DNA of 64,000 nt from Adiantum capillus-veneris (lineage: Eukaryota; Streptophyta; Polypodiopsida; Polypodiales; Pteridaceae), in the NCBI GenBank assembly GCA_014529385.2, contig CM043952.1, positions 53,398,119 through 53,462,118 of the forward strand. The letters are read 5' to 3'. Shown piece by piece: positions 27,204 through 36,836 of this stretch. Made by a program: the position numbers and the translations under genes. Position 1 is the first letter of the stretch. Each line of letters opens with the position of its first letter. The notes under the pieces were generated by a model. That model saw only the letters and a program-made list of their open reading frames with translations, searched no databases and was not told the DNA's origin.

Positions 27204-29226
27204 TCAAATCTTGTTTTTGGATCTAGTTAGAAGAGTTCCTAAGTTTTGGCCATTGGTCCAACATACGATGGGTTGGTCAAGATGCGCAAGGGTGGGGGAG
27301 AGGCTGCAAGCCGTATGGATAGGCTTACCAATTATTAGGGTAGGGTTTAGTCTACGAGTTTCTGGAGAAAAAGGTAGTTTGAGGATGATAGGGGGAGGAT
27401 TTTTTAAAGATGGGGTTTTGGTTAGGAGAGTGATTCGTTCCTTGTAAGAGATCAATCCAAAGACCTTAAGGAGGAAGTTTCTTGGGTAGCCTCTATGAAG
27501 GAGCCTTAGGAAGAAGAGGTTTCTCACACGATAGAATCCATCAGGATTGATTTCCGTGATAAGATAGCGTCTAAGTTCTATCTTGATAAAGGCTAATTTT
27601 TGGTGGAGAGGGTGCCAAGAGATCAAAGGTATATATTGGTAAGAGTTGAGAGGCTTTTGGTAACAATTGGAGTCCAAGATACCATACAAGTTGAAAGTAC
27701 GTCCCTTGTGGAAGTGGACATTTAGGATGGTTGCTTCAAAAGTGGATATGATGGGTGAGATCACTATATGTTCTTGTAAAGGGAAGGCGTAAGAAGTGAG
27801 AGCTTTGGTAAGTGATTTACGAGAGCCCGTCCAGACCCCGAAGGCCTCATCTATGTATCTCTTGTAATAAGCTAGGTTCGGGCTGCCGATAAGTAGAGAG
27901 TGGTTTTCTAGGTGACAGAGGAAAAGACAAGCATAAACCACTGCGAAATTGGATCCCATTGCGGTGCCCTTAATTTGCTTCCATACTTTGTCTTTGAAAC
28001 AAAGATAATGGTGTGATAGAATAAGGGTGGCAAGTGAGACGATGAACTCTAATTTTGGGGTGTCGAAGAAATTAGTAATGGTCCTTCTGAGGGCTATGAG
28101 TCCTTCAGTCATAGGGATGCTGGGGTAGAGGGAGGTCACATCGAAGGTAAAAAGGAGACAAATGGGGGGGGGGGGGGGGGGGGGAGGTCTTGGAGTGGAG
28201 ATTGATGATGAGGGATAGCGAGTCTTTGAGGTGTTGTTTTTGTGAAAGGAGGACATGATAAAGTTGGAAGTGTAGCCATTTGCAAGCATTTTCAAACAAG
28301 TACCCACGGTAAGAGCAAATAGGAAGGGCTACAAGTATAGGTTTGTGTAACTTAGGGAGAAATTGGATAGGACAGGGTTTGAAGGGTTTATGGAGTGGTG
28401 TGAGGATAAAGGTGGCTTCATCTAGGGTGAGGAGAGTGTATTTGAGGGTGATGGAGTGGAGTAAAGAGGCGAGGTAATTATGTGGTGGTGGGGTTAGGGG
28501 TTGGTATGTGGAGGGATCATTGAGTTGTCTAAGGGCTTCTTGTTCATACCATTCCCATGATAGGATGGTAAGAACTAGATTTTTATCCGCCGGTTTAATG
28601 ACTATTGTGTAGTGTGTTGAAAGGGTTTTAAGGGCACGCTTGACAAATTTGGAAAATTTTAAGCGCGAAGTTTTGTAGTGTGTAAGTGTATCTTTCAGAT
28701 ATATGAGGTTAAGGGATGTGATCCCCTCTAGTGTAGGATCTAAAGAGGGGGGTATCCAAGAGGGGTTAGGGGTTTTGAAAAGGGGGGGTTTGTCGGACGT
28801 AAAAGATTGAAAAAACATTTTGAGTTGTAATCTTCTTGCCAAGGAGTTATGGGATTTGATAATGAGTTCCGCAGGGGGGTTAGGGGGAGGGGGGATGTAT
28901 TTAAGTCCTAGATCTAAGAATTTCTTTTGGTTGATAGAGAGGGGGCGGGAGGTGAGATTATGAACAAAGCTAGTACAAGGGTTATTGACCAAGGTGCATG
29001 AAGAGAGCTTACCAAAAACTATAAGTTTGTAGGCGTGCGGATTTATGAGTGGAAGCCAAAATTTATGCCTCTTCCTTCCTCTATTTGTGGAATCTTTCCT
29101 AAGAGGGATGTTGGGAGCTTCGTTGAAAAAGAATAGGATAGATGGTGGTGAGGTAGAGATGGAAGGGAGAGAGTGTTGAGTGTTTTTCCAAAGATAAGGG
29201 AGGAGGGGGGGCTTGCTGAAAAGCAA
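27204..29226 (-). pseudogene. Penelope-like reverse transcriptase, PLE copy 1
   Basis: Two frames, 29,226-28,105 and 28,307-27,204, join across a 21-bp C run (28,184-28,164) that would encode prolines, so slippage there explains the break. Seen in order: LGLKYIPPPPNPP, IVIKPADKNL and WYEQEALRQLNDPSTYQ, FLPKLHKP, then the RT core FDVTSLYPSIP (domain A), GTAMGSNFAV (domain B), YKRYIDEAF (domain C region) and the PLE signature QKPLNSYQYIP with SWHPLHQK. The frame ends 15-20 residues after WTNGQNLGTLL with no GIY-YIG domain. The catalytic YxDD is YIDE here (codon 27,848-27,846), while copy 3 has YVDD, so copy 1 is probably inactive for that reason too. It would copy element RNA into DNA. Confidence 0.85.
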
Positions 29227-29255
29227 GTGTAACCAAGAAGTTGGACAAGAATGTC

Positions 29256-31055
29256 CTAATCCCTCCTCCCTTTTCCTTTTCCCAAATCTTTGTAGGTACG
29301 CTTGTGGTTGTTGTTGTAGTTGTCGTCATCGTGGTTGGTGTTGTTGTGGTGGCGGTTGGTGTTGCCGTTGTCGTCATTGTTGTCGCCATCATGAGAATGA
29401 TTGGGAGGTTTGGTTAGTTTGTTATAGGGGAAAGTCTTAGGTTTTTGTTTAGGATTGGAGGAAGAAGGGATAATTGGTGTGAAGAGGTTGTGAATGCGAT
29501 TCAGGGGGTATTTTGGGTTTTTCGTAGGTTTATTAGGTTTATTAGGAGGGGAGTAAAAGAAAGGTTTTTTGGAGGGCGGGGAATGGGGAGGTGAGTGGGG
29601 TAGTTCTTGTTTTTTGAGGAGGGTTGGGATTGTGGAGGCCTTGGGGATCCTTTTGGAGGCTTTGATGTGGGATGATGGAGGGTGTGTAAGGTGGGAGGAT
29701 GAGGAGAGAGAGGTTCTAGGGGGGTAAAAGGGAGCTTTGGCTGGGGCATGGTTTTTTAATAATTTTGTGAGATGGGTGTTAGTGGTGATGGGTGTGGAGA
29801 TAGAGGGTTTAATGAGAGGGAGAGATTGGAAATGTTTGCGCACTTATAGTTCTATGAGCTCCTTGATGGTTTGCTCCGTAGGGAGGTGGGTGATAGTTTC
29901 TTTCAAGGTGGAGATGGTGCGCTTTCTAGTTTTAAACGCTTCTTCTTGTTTGGTGGAGGCCAAATGGAAGTTTACTATAAGGGATTGCATTTGAGAGAGA
30001 AAGAGTTGGACAGAGGTGTCTTTCCATTTGGTTAGGTATTGGAGCCAATCTCCCGAGGCTAAACGGGGTAAAGTAATAGACAAAAGCTTGTTGACGAGGT
30101 TAGTGAGGCGGCTTTCTACTTCAAGGTAGTGATCATCCACTATCGTTTGGAGGTTTTGAACAAGGAGTTTTTGTGCTTGGATGAGGGCAAAAGTGCAATC
30201 TAGTTGATATTGGATTGTGAGGGTGGTGAACTTGGCGTTAAGAAGGGCTTGAGCTTGTGTATCTTCTAGTTGCAAAAGAGGGGGTTTCATGTTTAGGCTA
30301 TTGGGATTGGCATTATTTTTGTGTAGTTCCGTTAGGTGTGCGGTGTAGGTAGAGGCTTTGGCTAGCTTTTTGTGTAGCTTGGTAAATTCAAGCTGGGAGA
30401 GATTAACGATATCATCGAACTCTTTGGGTTTTGAAAGAGAGTGAGGGAAAGGTTTGGGAGAGGGAGGGGGTGGTGGTTGGAGTTCCTTGGTTGAAGAAGG
30501 TAAAGAGGGTGTGGTTTTGATGGTGGAGAGGGTAATATAAAGTTTGGACTGGGACTTCTTTGGAGGGTTTGAGTATGGACGGAAGGGCTCCGTGTCGGAG
30601 TTTGGGTCTAGGCGAATGGGTGAATCTTCTACCCTAAGATAGGCTTGATGAGGGTTGGGGGAGAAGTCAAAAGATTCCTCCGAAAGTTGCTCGAAGTCGT
30701 CATCCATAATTTTGTAGGGGTCGAGCGTGATGTGGTCAAGTGATAGGTTATTTTCCATGATATGTGTGTTGTTATTGGGTGGGTCGTTGAATGGTGGGGT
30801 ATCTACTGGGGTAGAGGGGTCGTCGAGGTTAGGCGTATTCTTATCAGTGGGCGAATCCATGCTATTGTTGAGGCCTTCTCCGTTATTGTGGTGTGCATCC
30901 ATGTAGAGGTTTCCAAGAGCGTTTGATGGTTGTGGCCTTTTTAAAAAAAGGAGGAGTCGAGGAAGACGAAGAGTCGTCCTTGATGACGCAAGTGGCGAGT
31001 CCGGCGAAAGCCGGCCGGAGAGAGCCGACTTTGGTGACGAGGGCGAGTGCTCCAA
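29256..31055 (-). pseudogene. PLE ORF1 with one in-frame stop
   Basis: A frame of 403 codons (31,055-29,844) and one of 195 codons (29,843-29,256) share the same reading frame and are separated only by TAA at 29,846-29,844. Together they give an ORF1 of about 600 residues upstream of the RT. The first half is acidic and Pro-rich, followed by a long helical section (~residues 210-400; Leu/Gln-rich, coiled-coil-like) and a Pro/Ser/Lys-rich part ending in an Asn/Asp/His repeat (NNDDNGNTNRHHNN) and a basic tail. I see no catalytic motif. An ORF1 of unknown role upstream of RT is known in EN-minus PLEs; the match here is by position and character only. Confidence 0.6.
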
Positions 31056-32440
31056 GGTGGCCGAAGTTGGACGGCTACGGCTTAGTGAGAGGCTGCTCAG
31101 TGCTTGGTTGCAGACCTTCGGGTCATTGTAGTGCTTTGTTGATTAGTATGTTGCCGAGTAGGGTTAAGACCATTATGACTGAGGGCCGATTACTTGCAGG
31201 TGTGAAGAGTGTGAAGAGTGTGAAGAGTGTGCTGTAGTGCATTGGGTCGCAGGGCCGGTTTCTTACAGCTGTGAAGAGTGTGGTGTAGTGTAGCGCACAG
31301 GATCAAAGGGCCGAATACTTGCAGTAGGATTAACTGGCAGAGCAAGCTAGGTAAAAAATTATATGCCATGCAGTAGGATTAACGGGCAGAGCAAGCTAAA
31401 AAAAATTTAACACCATGCAGTGGAAACTTCCATGTAGTAGTAGTTTTCACTGGCATTGTGAGCGGGTAAACTAGGAGGCGGGCTCTGTGTATAGCAACGC
31501 GATGATAACTGCATGTGCACGAGGGGCGAGAAACAGTGATACGTAATAGCTTGAGATGCAGTGATGCGTAACAACTTATGATGTGTAAAGGCTTGGATTG
31601 CTTGACTTGCTGGAACTAAGCAGTGGGAGCAAGGTTGTACGGTGACGCAGAGTAAGCGGGAGCAAGGCTGTAGGTTGACTAAAAAAAAAAGCGGGAGCAA
31701 GGCTATAGGTTGACGCAGAGAATGTGCATGAGGGGAGGATAATGCACAGATAAGCCCGTAGGCCTATGGCGATGGTTTGTGTATGCTAAGCTAGGGCAGA
31801 AGCCCGCGGTGGGGTAGGTGAAGGGATGATAAAGAAGCAGGTTACGGTGAAGCGGATTACTGCAAGGGTAATGAATATATGACAGCGCTTGGTACAGCGA
31901 AGCAGGTGAATCCGATTAACCTTAGGAGAAAATAGAAGGTCGTTACTCCAAGGGGGTGAATCCAATAACCTTAGGAGAAATGGATGGTCGTTAAGTGAAA
32001 AAGTCGCTTAAGTGAAGAGAAGATCATAAGGTGTAACCCCAAGGAGAGTATGATGCCTTGTACCCAAAAATTAAAGCTATTCACAGTCTCTTAAGGTGAA
32101 AACCACAAAGATTACTATGTCTTATACCCAAGTATTAAGGCTTTCAAAGCAAGGGTCAGAAGTGGGTTTTCGGGACAGAGTTACAAAAAGTCTTACGATA
32201 ATAAAGTTAGAACAATGGGAAGGTAATCGGGAAGCTGTATGTGGGGGGAAATTAGAACATAATACAAGGGACGGCGACTACTAAGATTACTGGAGAAAAT
32301 TCGACGATAATACAAAGGGACGGCGACTTATAAGATTACCTGAGTAAAAGTTTCGTAAGGGTGAAGAGCAAGGGTAATCAAATAAGGTGCTAAGAGGAAA
32401 CGATGGAGAGGGTTTTGGGATGAAGGAGTGCGCAACGCTT
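31056..32440. repeat. Repeat-rich segment between PLE copies 1 and 2
   Basis: No coding similarity. It holds short imperfect direct repeats: GTGAAGAGT three times (31,202-31,228), a GGGCCG..TACTTGCAG phrase, a ~52-bp repeat around GTAGGATTAACTGGCAGAGC (31,326-31,424), GCGGGAGCAAGGCT..GTTGAC copies (31,655-31,720), and TTAGGAGAAAT..GGTCGTTA copies (31,922-31,995). It may be the 5' untranslated region of PLE copy 1, or unrelated DNA. Confidence 0.5.
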
Positions 32441-32537
32441 TTATTTTCAAAAGAAACTTAATCTATAATTACATTTAAGCGTGCGAGGCACTTTGTTCTG
32501 GAGCAAAAGGAAGGGAGGCGGGGGTGGGCTATGGGGT

Positions 32538-32577
32538 ACCAAACGCATTTCGCTCCTTTGAGGAGCTCATCAGTGGT
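32538..32577 (-). ncRNA. Hammerhead ribozyme motif, PLE copy 2
   Basis: Read on minus from 32,577: stem I ACCA, conserved core CUGAUGA (32,573-32,567), stem II GCUCC/GGAGC with loop UCAAA, core GAAA (32,551-32,548), a two-pair stem III with a GC loop, cleavage triplet GUU (32,544-32,542), then UGGU closing stem I. All core nucleotides are present and the triplet is an allowed NUH. Type I hammerheads with very short helix III are known from PLEs, so location and architecture agree. Stem I has only four pairs, so single-unit activity may be weak. Confidence 0.75.
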
Positions 32578-32671
32578 GGTAGTAGCAGGGAGAATTATGA
32601 ATAGAGGGGAAGAGGATGCTCGTAGGGAGGATTATGAATAGAGGGGAAGAGGATGCTCTTTATATAAGAGA

Positions 32672-33049
32672 GGGGGGGGGGAGAGGTGTACTTTGCAGGG
32701 GCTATGAGTTTGCCTACTGATTAGAGTTAGAGAGTGGTGTAGAGTTTCCCAAAGGTAAGAAGTAAGAGATTGAATTTTACTGGGGGGAGTTTTATAGATT
32801 TTTTACCGAGGGGTGGTATAAGTGAAAGAGGGTCATAAAAAGAAAAATGGGGGGGGGGGGGGGGGGGGTGTCGAGTCCAAAGTACGGGGGTTATATTCCT
32901 CAAGAAAGAGGGGAGACTAAATAGTGGAAAAGGAGGGGATAGAGGGTAGGGAGGGGTTTAAAAATAACATATTCCAAAGATCTGGTGTACAGTGTACAAG
33001 ACTGGGTATAAGGTGCTTATCGGGCGGCGGGGGGGGGGGGGGGGGGGGG
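32672..33049 (-). repeat. Three C-tracts in the 3' region of PLE copy 2
   Basis: On the coding strand these are C runs at 33,049-33,029 (21), 32,868-32,849 (20) and 32,681-32,672 (10), at positions matching those in copy 1. Confidence 0.9.
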
Positions 33050-33269
33050 TGATTTGATAATTTAAAAGGAGCAAGGGGGAGTAGTTTGATTCCCAAAAAT
33101 GGTGTTCCAGGAGTACAATTCAAAGGGACAAAATTTAGAATGTAAGATCAAAAAATGGGAAAGGGGTGTCTATGTTGCTGAAGAACTATGGGCTTTGAGA
33201 ATCAACCTGCAAAACGAGCGGTAAGAGTTAGGGTAGGGTATAAAGAGTATTCATTTGTAAAAATTAGGT

Positions 33270-33755
33270 TCAAATCTTGTTTTTGGATTTAGGTAGAAGA
33301 GTGCCTAAGTTTTGGCCATTGGTCCAATATACGATGGGTTGGTCAAGATGCGCAAGGGTGGGGGAGAGGCTGCAAGCTGTATGGATAGGCTTACCAATTA
33401 TTAGGGTAGGGTTTATTCTACGAGTTTCTGGAGAAAAAGGTAGTTTGAGGATGATAGGGGGACGATTTTTTAAAGATGGGGTTTTGGTTAGGAGAGTGGT
33501 TCGTTCCTTGTAAGAGATCAATCCAAAGACCTTAAGGAGGAAGTTTCTTGGGTAGCCTCTATGAAGGAGCCTTAGGAGGAAGAGGTTTCTCAAACGATAG
33601 AATCCATCAGGATTGCTTTCCCTGATAAGATAGCGTCTAAGTTCTATCTTGATAAAGGCTAATTTTTGGTGGAGAGGGTGCCAAGAGATCCAAGGTATAT
33701 ATTGGTAAGAGTTGAGAGGCTTTTGGTAACAATTGGAGTCCAAGATACCATACAA
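33270..33755 (-). pseudogene. PLE reverse transcriptase C-terminal fragment, copy 2
   Basis: A 161-codon frame carries the RT thumb/C-terminal region (QKPLNSYQYIP, SWHPLHQK, LLHRGYPRNFLLKVF, WTNGQNLGTLL). It is nearly identical to copy 1 and has the same stop shortly after, so the absence of GIY-YIG is shared. Upstream coding continues in another frame to about 33,890, where the copy is cut. It cannot encode an active enzyme. Confidence 0.85.
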
Positions 33756-33873
33756 GTTGAAAGTATGTCCCTTGTGGAAGTGGACATCTAGGATGGTTGC
33801 TTCAAAAGTGGATATGATGGGTGATCACTATATGTTCTTGTAAAGGGAAGGCGTAAGAAGCGAGAGCTTTGGT

Positions 33874-34016
33874 AAGTGATTTACGAGATCCCGTGTATCC
33901 CTACCTACTTTTAGGATATTCAACGTCCCACTATTCTTTTTGTCTCTCTATACTTGGAGTCGTTTCGCACGCTTTCTGACGTTTTTTATCTTACAAAGTG
34001 ATTTACGAGAGCCCGT
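33874..34016. repeat. 105-bp PLE fragment between 21-bp direct repeats
   Basis: The 21-mer starting AAGTGATTTACGAGA occurs at 33,874-33,894 and 33,996-34,016 with one mismatch. It is copy-2 coding sequence (the same stretch is at about 27,811 in copy 1). The DNA between, 33,891-33,995, matches 36,731-36,835 of copy 3 in the same orientation and without gaps. It looks like a short PLE-derived insertion with a target duplication, immediately before the body of copy 3. Confidence 0.8.
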
Positions 34017-34065
34017 CTAGGAACACTACAAACTTCTCCTTTTTGGTAAACTTAAAACTTGCTCT

Positions 34066-35852
34066 TTGGAGCTTGGTGTTTCCAACTTTAAAGTACATAA
34101 CCTTTCACCTAAAACTCTCTCCCTCCCTGAAAAGAGATGCTTACCTTTAGGTTTAAAATACATCCCTCCCCCTTCAAACCCTTCACCTGCTTCTCTTCTT
34201 AACGCTCATACCAAAATGGCAAGGGAATTTAATCTTTTAAGTTTTTCTTCAAAAATCATCCAACTCTACCACCCTCTCCTTTTAAAATACCAAATCCCCT
34301 TTGGAAGCCGCCCTTGCAAAACCTAGCTCTCAACCAAATCTTACTCACCAACCATATTAACCTTAACCTTATTTTAAACTCTAATTTCTTCCCACCCTCT
34401 AAACCTCCCCGTTTTGTCATTCAAACCTTAAATAGCCTCAAATTGGATCCTTTCATTGTCATAAAACATGTCGACAAAAACCTAGGCTTGGCCATAGTAC
34501 CTTTGGATTGGTACAAAAACAACGCCCTCACTCACCTCAATGATACCTCCACTTACGAGCCTTGCCTCTCCATCCCCTTCCCTTTCTTGCTTCCCTTCTC
34601 TCCTCCATTACCAGCCAATTTTTGACGTTACCTACTTTGGATCGTAACTTCATCCTCTCACCCCTTGACAAGCAACTTAAACCTTGCCCCATTTATTTCA
34701 TCCCTAAACTGCACAAACCCTCCCTTGTCTCACGGCCTATTTGCTCCTATAAAGGCTATATCTTTGACAAAGCTTCCATTTGGCTTCACTTCCAACTCTT
34801 TCCTATCCTCCTAACCTTTAAACAAAATCTTAAAAACTCTCTCACCCTCATCCCCAGGACCTTAACAATCTCCCCCTCCCACCCAATACCCTACTCTTCA
34901 CTTTTGATGTAGAGGCCCTCTACCCTAGTATCCCAATCAACCATGGCCTCACGATGCTCAAAGCCTTCCTTTCTACCCATTTTGGCCCTCTCAAAACCCA
35001 CTTCATCCTCTCTCTTGTGGCGCTCATCTTGTCGCACCACTACATTACCTTCAAAGGTAAGTTTTGGAAACAAGTCAAAGGCACCACTATGGGCTCCAAT
35101 TTTGCCGTAATATATCATGCCTCTTCTTATGCCATTTGGAAGCCTCTTCTTCCCTTTTGAATAGTCCTAACCTTCTCTTCTTTAAGAGATATGTAGATGA
35201 TGCCTTTGGACTATGGATTGGCTCTAAGGCCTCCCTCACCTCTTGTCTGAATGATTATTGAAAACCACTTCAAGATCACATTAAAATCTCGAGCCACATC
35301 TCTCCCAACCATGCCACTATCGACAAAGGATTTTTTAAAGGAACAAATTTTGCCTCCTCAAGCCTTTTATACTCTCACTGCCACCAAAAACCCTAAAATC
35401 CCTATAACTACATCCCATGGATCTCGTGGCACCCTACACACTTAAAAGTGGCTTTCATTATTCCAGAACTCAAAAGATTTATCATTAGAGAAAGCTCCTT
35501 GGAAGGTTTCATTGCTATCCACAATCTCATCTATCAAAGCCTTAGGGCAAAAGGATATCCACCAGGTTTTCTTCTTTATGTGTTCAAAAAAGTCACCTAT
35601 CAGAATCGCACCTCCCTCATGGATCCCACTCTTCGACTTAAAAAACCACCCCCCATAACCTTCAAGTTACCTTTCACTCCCTCCACCAGAAGGCTATCAC
35701 CATCCCTTTGTATCAGCAACCCTATCGCTTCAGCTTGCCAATATAACCCCTCACTCATGGTTCTACCTAGACCCACCATCTGTTGGACCTCTGGACCCAA
35801 CCTCCATAGCATGCTTGTACATACTTTGCACCACCCGAGAAGACTCACATAA
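34066..35852 (+). pseudogene. Penelope-like reverse transcriptase, PLE copy 3
   Basis: Spread over several frames, so at least four frameshifts: LGLKYIPPPSNPS (34,150), IVIKHVDKNLGLAIV (34,455), FIPKLHKPSLV (34,700), FDVEALYPSIP (34,903), KGTTMGSNFAV (35,075), FKRYVDDAFGLWIGS (35,180-35,225) and a C-terminal part (35,448-35,852) ending WTSGPNLHSML plus 15 residues. Unlike copy 1 the catalytic YVDD is intact. As in the other copies there is no GIY-YIG domain. Confidence 0.8.
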
Positions 35853-36528
35853 CTCTTTGAATGGGCTACACGTTCCCCTTTTGGCTTGCCACACACCTTT
35901 GACAAAAATATATATATTTGGAAATTTCCGTTTTTCTTCAATACCCCTACCCTTTAAAATAGGGGACTTTTTTGGTTAGGCCCCTCCCTTCCACTTTATC
36001 ACTTATCTTGTTCACACCTACCCGTTTTCCCCCCCTCAACACCACTCCTTTCTCCCTTATCTTGGGAGCTCACCTTAGCTAATTAAACCCCACCATTCTC
36101 TTACCTACCTCTTTCTGCACCCCTTGTTAAATCATAAGCCAACTCCACCTACCAATACACCTTTGGTATGCTAGCCCCATAAAATTTTCTTTGGTCTACT
36201 AGCTCCATGAAAAAGATAAAAATTGGTATACTAGCTCCATGAAAAAATAATATAAATGGATATTAAAAAATCCTCTTATGTTCCCCTAATCTGGACCTTT
36301 CTTTTCACCCTCTATCTCCCCACTAACTTGTGTATCAAATCACCATCATCTCCAAAAACTTAACTCTATTGGGTACAACATGTCTACCCTAACTCTTCCA
36401 CCTTGTTCTTTTGTACACTACCATTAACTCACCTGTCCCTAACTCTTCCATCCTAACTCTTTCCTAGGTACACTTGTAGAACACCCTAACTCTTTCCTAT
36501 GTACACTTGTACACTACCATTAACTCCC

Positions 36529-36529
<1 letters not shown>

Positions 36530-36590
<61 letters not shown>

Positions 36591-36591
36591 A
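36530..36591 (+). repeat. C51-A11 homopolymer in PLE copy 3
   Basis: A run of 51 C followed by 11 A, about 60 bp upstream of the hammerhead-like motif. It corresponds to the C-tract upstream of the ribozyme motif in copies 1 and 2. Confidence 0.95.
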
Positions 36592-36653
36592 TCCACCTCA
36601 AGCTGCCCCTATATAAATTCCCATTCACCTCCTTCACTTGTATATGAAAACTC

Positions 36654-36695
36654 ACACCACTAATGAGCTCAGTATGAGCGAAACGCGTTTGGTGT
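36654..36695 (+). ncRNA. Hammerhead ribozyme motif, PLE copy 3
   Basis: Stem I ACACCA (36,654-36,659) pairs fully with TGGTGT (36,690-36,695). Core CTAATGA (G5 changed to A), stem II GCTC/GAGC with loop AGTAT, core GAAA (36,680-36,683), two-pair stem III with GC loop, cleavage triplet GTT (36,687-36,689). The stems differ in sequence and length from copy 2 but keep pairing, which supports a selected structure. The G5 change should block catalysis in this copy. Confidence 0.7.
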
Positions 36696-36836
36696 CCCAT
36701 CTTCTCTACCTAAATCACCCCTCAACCTCCCCGTGTATCCCTACCTACTTTAAGGATATTCAAGGTCCCACCATTCTTTTTGTCTCTCTATACTTGGAGT
36801 CGTTTCGCACAATTTCTGACGTTTTTTATCTTACAC

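Larger units (their letters stand above)
26410..31055 (-). mobile_element. Penelope-like element, copy 1 (endonuclease-less)
   Basis: On the minus strand: ORF1 (31,055-29,256), a reverse transcriptase ORF (29,226-27,204), then an ~800-bp 3' region with three C-tracts and a hammerhead-like motif. Similarity with copy 2 stops at about 26,410 and 32,455, which sets the 3' end next to AATTATAAGTT. There is no GIY-YIG domain after the RT, matching the EN-minus PLE class (Athena/Coprina type). The true 5' end lies somewhere between 31,055 and 32,440. Confidence 0.8.
32455..33894 (-). mobile_element. Penelope-like element, copy 2, 5'-truncated
   Basis: It is closely similar to copy 1 from its 3' end (26,410/32,455) through the RT C-terminal region, and is cut at 33,894, just before the catalytic YxDD segment would appear. 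The break falls in a 21-bp direct repeat with foreign PLE sequence. A 37-bp local duplication sits at about 32,590-32,665. Confidence 0.85.
34017..36836 (+). mobile_element. Penelope-like element, copy 3, opposite strand
   Basis: This is a more diverged PLE copy on the plus strand, head-to-head with copy 2. It starts inside the RT N-terminal region and runs through the RT to a 3' region with a 51-bp C-tract and a hammerhead-like motif. The right end is uncertain; the shared 105-bp block ends at 36,835. ORF1 is absent. Confidence 0.75.

Noticed and set aside
29099-29392. Thr-rich minus-strand frame and its plus-strand Cys/Gly-rich counterpart
   Set aside because: Both are other-frame readings of the low-complexity ORF1 tail of the PLE.
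36680-36696. Hammerhead folding with a four-pair stem III and cleavage after GUC
   Set aside because: That fold leaves stem I unpaired in all copies. Using GUU as the cleavage triplet gives a six-pair stem I in copy 3 and four pairs in copies 1 and 2, so the GUU fold is preferred.
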